Below are positions 60,636 to 64,000 of a stretch of 64,000 nt of DNA, one piece after another. Numbering within the stretch: the first letter of the stretch is position 1; the number at the start of each line of letters is the position of its first letter. Location of the stretch: assembly GCF_003258595.1 (NCBI RefSeq), contig NZ_QHHQ01000011.1, positions 62,001-126,000 on the forward strand, written 5' to 3'. Source of the stretch: Acuticoccus sediminis. GTDB lineage: Bacteria; Pseudomonadota; Alphaproteobacteria; Rhizobiales; Amorphaceae. Position numbers and translations under genes: made by a program. Below the pieces are notes generated by a model. It worked only from the letters and a program-made list of their open reading frames with translations. It did no database searches and was not told where the DNA came from.

Positions 60636-61250
60636 TCACATCGGCGGGACGACGCCGTTCTTGCCGACGATGACCCGCTGGGCGGAGACGGCACCGGAAC
60701 TGTCCTTCCGGGCGGCGATGAAGACGGTGACACCCGCCTTCAGATCGGCCGGCGTTGCTGCGGCGAGCGTCACGACCGGCACCCCGTCCGGGATGGAGAT
60801 CGCCTTTTCCTTGCCGTTGTAGGTGAGCGTCACCGTGCGCCCGTCGACGCCCTTGACCGCGTTCGCGACGGTCGCGTTCGTCATGGTGCTGTTGGGCTTC
60901 AGGTCCCAGCCGAAGCTGCCTTCGCCGACGCCGCTCATCGCCGGCGGGAAGATCACCACCTCGAGCGCGCCGTCGCCGCCGTCGGCCTTCGGGAGCGACG
61001 CGATGCCGACGTAGTCGCCGGGCTTGATGTCCGTGACGGCGGCCTTGCCGACGCCTGCGAGCTTCCAGCCGTCGGCGAGGGTCACCTCGACCGTCTCGCC
61101 CTCACGGGTCTTCACCGTCAGGGCGCTGTCCGCCGCTTCGACGATGTCGCCGCGGATGCGCACGATTTCGCCCTGGCTCTGCGCCATCGCCGTGACGGGC
61201 GCACCGAGGGCGGCCGCGACGAGCAGGGTGGAAAGGGTCATTCTCAGCAT
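60636..61250 (-). CDS. Exported OB-like protein (DUF5666-type)
   Basis: A 204-residue periplasmic protein. The signal peptide cleaves near AMAQ (residue 24). The mature protein repeats the strand pattern VRIRGDIVEAADSALTVKTREGETVEVTLADG and GVDGRTVTLTYNGKEKAISIPDG, so it likely has two OB-like beta-barrels as in DUF5666 proteins. Conserved LKPNSTMTNATVA is seen in relatives that also lie beside molybdopterin oxidoreductases and cytochrome b genes. It is the first gene of the unit, with a TetR operator 15 bp before the start codon. Function unknown. Confidence 0.8.
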   Translation of the reverse strand: MLRMTLSTLLVAAALGAPVTAMAQSQGEIVRIRGDIVEAADSALTVKTREGETVEVTLADGWKLAGVGKAAVTDIKPGDYVGIASLPKADGGDGALEVVIFPPAMSGVGEGSFGWDLKPNSTMTNATVANAVKGVDGRTVTLTYNGKEKAISIPDGVPVVTLAAATPADLKAGVTVFIAARKDSSGAVSAQRVIVGKNGVVPPM

Positions 61251-61265
61251 ATCAAGTTCCGATCT

Positions 61266-61277
61266 ACTAGTTGGTAG
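61266..61277. promoter_or_regulatory. TetR operator copy before the redox operon
   Basis: ACTAGTTGGTAG is the exact reverse complement of CTACCAACTAGT at 62083-62094 upstream of the tetR gene. Located 16 bp before the exported-protein start codon. Confidence 0.7.
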
Positions 61278-61381
61278 GTTTCGGGCGCATGAGCGCGCAC
61301 CCGCGCGGCGATCGCGGAACGGTCTGGCGATCGTCCGTCAGTCTGGCCGGCGGGCTGACGCTCGCCTGCGGGGTCGAAGAC

Positions 61382-61969
61382 TTATCCCGACCGGCTCGTC
61401 AGTCGCTCGAGGAGCGGTCCGACGATGCTTTCGAACATCTTCGGGTCGCCATAGGCCCGTGCCGACAGCATCGCGCCATGGACCGTCGCCATGAAGGATT
61501 CTCCTTCGACGCGGGGAGAGGCCGAGAGGTTCAGCCGCCCGTCGCGCGCACCACGTTCCATCACCGATGTCAGCCAGGCCGACAGCGCGCGAAAATGCGC
61601 TCGCACCTCGTACACGACCTCCTCCGGCAGAACCGGGATCTCCGAGGCCAGCAGCGCGCAGAGGCAGATGGGGACCGAGGCGTCCTCGATGCAGGTGACC
61701 CAGACCCTCGTATAGGCACGAAGCTGTTCCACCGGGTCGGAGACGGACCGCTCCAGCCGGGCGATCCCGTCCTCGACGGAATGGCGGTGGCTGGCCACGA
61801 GCTCGCGCACGAGATCGACCTTGCTGGGGAAGTGGTGATGGATGCTCGGCTTGCGCACGCCGACGACCTTGGCGATGTCGGCGTAGCTGAAGCCATTGTA
61901 GCCGCCCGCCATGACGAGCGTGCGCGCACAGGCGAGGATCTCGTCGGCGGTGCTGGACACGTTGGCCAT
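61382..61969 (-). CDS. TetR-family repressor
   Basis: A 195-residue TetR-type regulator. The HTH is GFSYADIAKVVGVRKPSIHHHFPSKVDLV at about residues 25-55, with YNGFSY typical for its subgroup, and the rest is the helical ligand domain. ATG at 61969 with GGAG upstream gives normal length. Two identical 12-bp elements, one upstream of this gene and one before the redox operon, point to control of both. Similar repressors sense reactive electrophiles such as quinones. Inducer unknown. Confidence 0.88.
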   Translation of the reverse strand: MANVSSTADEILACARTLVMAGGYNGFSYADIAKVVGVRKPSIHHHFPSKVDLVRELVASHRHSVEDGIARLERSVSDPVEQLRAYTRVWVTCIEDASVPICLCALLASEIPVLPEEVVYEVRAHFRALSAWLTSVMERGARDGRLNLSASPRVEGESFMATVHGAMLSARAYGDPKMFESIVGPLLERLTSRSG

Positions 61970-62082
61970 CTGGCATTCACTCCTGTCCGACGCTCGGCCG
62001 GCGCGGGCGCCCTCCGTGATGTACACGGGGGAGCAGCGGGCGCCCGCCGAGCGACAGCACGTCTCGTGCGCTGCAGCTGAAT

Positions 62083-62094
62083 CTACCAACTAGT
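62083..62094. promoter_or_regulatory. TetR operator copy upstream of tetR
   Basis: CTACCAACTAGT lies within the larger near-palindrome ACCAACTAGTCGGT (62085-62098), which differs from perfect ACCAACTAGTTGGT at one position. It is 114 bp before the tetR start codon. Confidence 0.7.
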
Positions 62095-62228
62095 CGGTTT
62101 GTGTCAAGCTGAGTTCGGGACGTTGGGTTTCACGGCTGTGTGAACGGTCCGGCGCGACCACGGCATCGCCGAGGCTGAAAGCATCGCTCGATGCACGCGG
62201 GCTGCCGGGTCCGTCACGCACTGGGGTA

Positions 62229-62438
62229 TCCGGAGTCCTGCAGAGCGGAACGCGCGACCTGTTCCTCTCCAACACGGTCCGGCTCCACCGCAAGCTGCGG
62301 CGCGCGGGCGCCACGGCCGAACTTCACGTCTTCGAGGCGATGCCGCACGGCGGGTTCGGAGGGGCCCCGGAGGATCTGGAGCTCGCCGCCGAACTCGTCC
62401 GCTTCGTCAGGGACTGTCTGCCGCCGCAGGTGCGCTGA
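62229..62438 (+). pseudogene. C-terminal remnant of an alpha/beta hydrolase
   Basis: An open frame without a usable start encodes about 69 residues with SGTRDLFLSNTVRLHRKLRR and LHVFEAMPHGGFGG, the C-terminal third of alpha/beta-hydrolase-3-type esterases, including the acid-carrying RD and the catalytic His (MPH). The nucleophile elbow and the rest of the enzyme are absent upstream. The stop is intact at 62436. This is a truncated gene and a sign of past rearrangement between the TetR region and the CoA-transferase. Confidence 0.75.
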
Positions 62439-62588
62439 CGCCCGGCCGGCGCACCGCCTGCGCCATCGTCCCGCGCGACTGACCGGGCCGGTCAATCCAT
62501 CCTGTCCCACCGGGACCGCCGCCCTGCGGGAGCCACCGGCATCCGTCGAAGGCTTTCCTCGTTGCCCGCGGCGCGGGGGGACGGGGTG

Positions 62589-63731
62589 TCAGGCGAGGGC
62601 GCCGAGGTCCTGCAGTGCGGCGATGCGGTCCGGGGCGATGTCCCAGCGGGAGAGGGCGTCGGCACCGGACCCGCGCGGCTGCGGCGGTGACGGCACGCCT
62701 GCGGGCGTCTCGGAGAACCGCGGTGCCGGCGCCGGTTGGGCGACACCGCCGACGCGCACGTAGGCGCCGCGGAGGGCGGCGTGCGGGTGCGCCTCCGCCT
62801 CGGCGAAGTCCAGCACCGGGGTGGCGCAGGCGTCGCTGCCGGCGAACCGCTCGGCCCAGTGGTCGCGCGTCTGGCTCGCGATCCGCTCGGCGAGGAGGCG
62901 CCTCGCCTCGGGCCAGTTCTCCCGGTGCGTCACGTCGGGGAATCCGGCCGGGTCGAAGCCCAGCCCCTCCAGCAGCTCGCGCCGGAACTTGGCCTCGATG
63001 GGCGCCACCGCGAGATATCTGCCATCGGCGCAGATGTAGCTGTCGTAGTGCGGCGCGCCGCCGTCGAGGAGGCTCCTGCCGCGCGTCTCGCCATGGAGCC
63101 CCGCCGCGAACAGCCCGCGGATGGGCGCCGACAGCAGCGAGACGCCGTCGACGATGGCCGCGTCCACCACCTGGCCCTGCCCCGTCTCGCGGGCGGAGAG
63201 GATCGCGGCGAGGAGACCGAGGACGAGCATGAGGCTGCCGCCGGCGTAGTCGCCGAGGAGGTTGAGCGGCGGCACCGGCGCGTCGCCCGGCCGGCCGATG
63301 GCGTTGAGCACGCCCGTCAGCGCCAGATAGGTGAGGTCGTGCCCGGCCGTGGGTGCCAGCGGGCCCTCCTGCCCCCAGCCCGTAAGGCGGCCGTAGGCGA
63401 GGCGGGGATTGCGCATGAGGCATGGTTCCGGGCCGAGGCCGAGGCGCTCCATGACGCCGGGGCGGAACCCCTCCACCAGTCCGTCCACCTGGGCGATGAG
63501 GTCGAGCGAGAGCGCCACCGCCTCGGGCCGCTTCAGGTCGAGCGCGATGGAGGGCCGGCCGCGCGCGGCGAAGTCGAACTCGACCGGCCGCTCGATGCCG
63601 ATACCGGACGGCACGATCCTGTCGATCCGGATCACCTCCGCGCCGAGGTCGGCAAGCACCATCGCGGCGAAGGGGCCGGGTCCGATGCCGACCATCTCCA
63701 CGAACTTCAGCCCGGCAAGCGGGCCGGTCAT
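62589..63731 (-). CDS. CaiB/BaiF-type CoA-transferase (alpha-methylacyl-CoA racemase-like)
   Basis: A 380-residue enzyme of the class III CoA-transferase/racemase family. The N-terminus GPLAGLKFVEMVGIGPGPFAAMVLADLGAEVIRIDR and YGRLTGWGQEGPLAPTAGHDLTYLALTGVL are the signatures, and the GHDLTY segment is characteristic of the alpha-methylacyl-CoA racemase branch. It overlaps by 4 bp with the upstream acetyl-CoA hydrolase/transferase gene on the same strand, suggesting common use in acyl-CoA metabolism. Confidence 0.9.
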   Translation of the reverse strand: MTGPLAGLKFVEMVGIGPGPFAAMVLADLGAEVIRIDRIVPSGIGIERPVEFDFAARGRPSIALDLKRPEAVALSLDLIAQVDGLVEGFRPGVMERLGLGPEPCLMRNPRLAYGRLTGWGQEGPLAPTAGHDLTYLALTGVLNAIGRPGDAPVPPLNLLGDYAGGSLMLVLGLLAAILSARETGQGQVVDAAIVDGVSLLSAPIRGLFAAGLHGETRGRSLLDGGAPHYDSYICADGRYLAVAPIEAKFRRELLEGLGFDPAGFPDVTHRENWPEARRLLAERIASQTRDHWAERFAGSDACATPVLDFAEAEAHPHAALRGAYVRVGGVAQPAPAPRFSETPAGVPSPPQPRGSGADALSRWDIAPDRIAALQDLGALA

Positions 63732-64000
63732 GCCACCCTCGCCGCGTCGTGCCAGTCGCGCAGGAGCGTCTCCCTGTGCTCGGGGGCGGCGATGGCGACC
63801 ATCCGGCGGATGCGCTCGGAGATCGGCTGGCCGCGCAGTTCGGCCACGCCGTGCTCGGTGACGAACGTGTCGGCGTCGGCGCGGGCGCAGGTCACGGTGC
63901 CGACGTGGGCGACGATGCGGCTCCGCCCCTTCGCCGTGGTCGAGGGCAGCGCGATGATCGAGCGGCCGCCGTCCGAGGCCTGGGCGGCGCGCACATAGTC
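63728..64000 (-). CDS. Acetyl-CoA hydrolase/transferase family protein, C-terminal part
   Basis: Only the last 90 residues are in the window; the gene runs off the right edge. SIIALPSTTAKGRSRIVAHV and VTEHGVAELRGQPISERIRRMVAIAAPEHRETLL are conserved in the C-terminal domain of acetyl-CoA hydrolases and 4-hydroxybutyrate or propionate CoA-transferases. It precedes and overlaps the CaiB-type gene. The exact acyl substrate is unknown. Confidence 0.88.
   Translation of the reverse strand, partial: DYVRAAQASDGGRSIIALPSTTAKGRSRIVAHVGTVTCARADADTFVTEHGVAELRGQPISERIRRMVAIAAPEHRETLLRDWHDAARVA

Noticed and set aside
1-64000. Insertion sequences, integrases, CRISPR arrays, tRNA or rRNA genes
   Set aside because: No transposase-like protein, terminal inverted repeats with target duplication, regular spacer array or RNA gene signature was recognised in either strand.

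Overview
The window is a very GC-rich, densely coded stretch whose codon use, gene families and gene order suggest an alphaproteobacterium, most likely of the order Hyphomicrobiales (Rhizobiales). I cannot name a species. The left end shows that it belongs to a plasmid or chromid. A replication initiator of the RepA (RPA) family runs off the left edge. Seven 17-bp iterons lie just upstream of it, followed by about 960 bp of non-coding DNA with further repeats, then a divergent parA and a small parB-like gene. Everything to the right is cargo: solute transport, catabolism and detoxification. No rRNA, tRNA, CRISPR array, transposase or integrase was seen.

Layout. 1-3.15 kb: replication and partition. 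3.2-6.3 kb: orphan BMP-family binding protein, AI-2E-type permease, HD phosphohydrolase. 6.6-12.3 kb: AcoR-like activator facing a minus-strand operon for a PQQ alcohol dehydrogenase with a lanthanide-type active-site signature, a cytochrome c and an exported unknown protein. 12.7-20.2 kb: an SDR, then a urtABCDE-type ABC importer ending in an acetamidase/formamidase, so the cargo is probably a short amide rather than urea. 20.3-23.2 kb: exported beta-propeller protein and a HupE/UreJ-like membrane protein. 23.2-28.2 kb: LysR regulator, pxpA (LamB/YcsF) and a tripartite tricarboxylate transporter, with a shared 13-bp element in both promoter regions. 28.4-33.6 kb: minus-strand operon of an NMT1/TauA-type ABC importer with two different permeases, a 78-residue protein and a cytochrome P450.

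34.2-43.4 kb: a small-molecule detoxification island with a VOC-like protein, LysR regulator, exported double-CMD protein, cytoplasmic and exported cupins, RibD-like reductase, MFS exporter, exported cyclophilin-like protein, DUF6152/DUF6644 pair and aldo/keto reductase. A 15-bp inverted repeat ATGAGC-N3-GCTCAT with LysR-type T-N11-A geometry recurs in front of five of its transcription units, including the lysR gene itself. This looks like a locally encoded single-regulator regulon and is the most interesting signal in the window.

43.8-49.5 kb: amidohydrolase divergent from a zinc alcohol dehydrogenase and a TRAP transporter. 49.8-55.6 kb: LysR with a perfect 10-3-10 palindrome, divergent from a CoA-transferase, enoyl-CoA hydratase and TRAP transporter operon. 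55.7-58.9 kb: AraC regulator, two SDRs and an HxlR regulator that may be frameshifted. 58.9-62.1 kb: Tat-exported molybdopterin oxidoreductase, cytochrome b and exported OB-like protein under a TetR regulator with two matching operators. 62.2-64 kb: an alpha/beta-hydrolase remnant, a CaiB-type CoA-transferase and the C-terminus of an acetyl-CoA hydrolase/transferase.

Six uptake systems, each beside its own enzymes and usually its own regulator, make this replicon look like a modular nutrient-scavenging and detoxification accessory element. All functions are inferred from sequence families and context. No database search was run.
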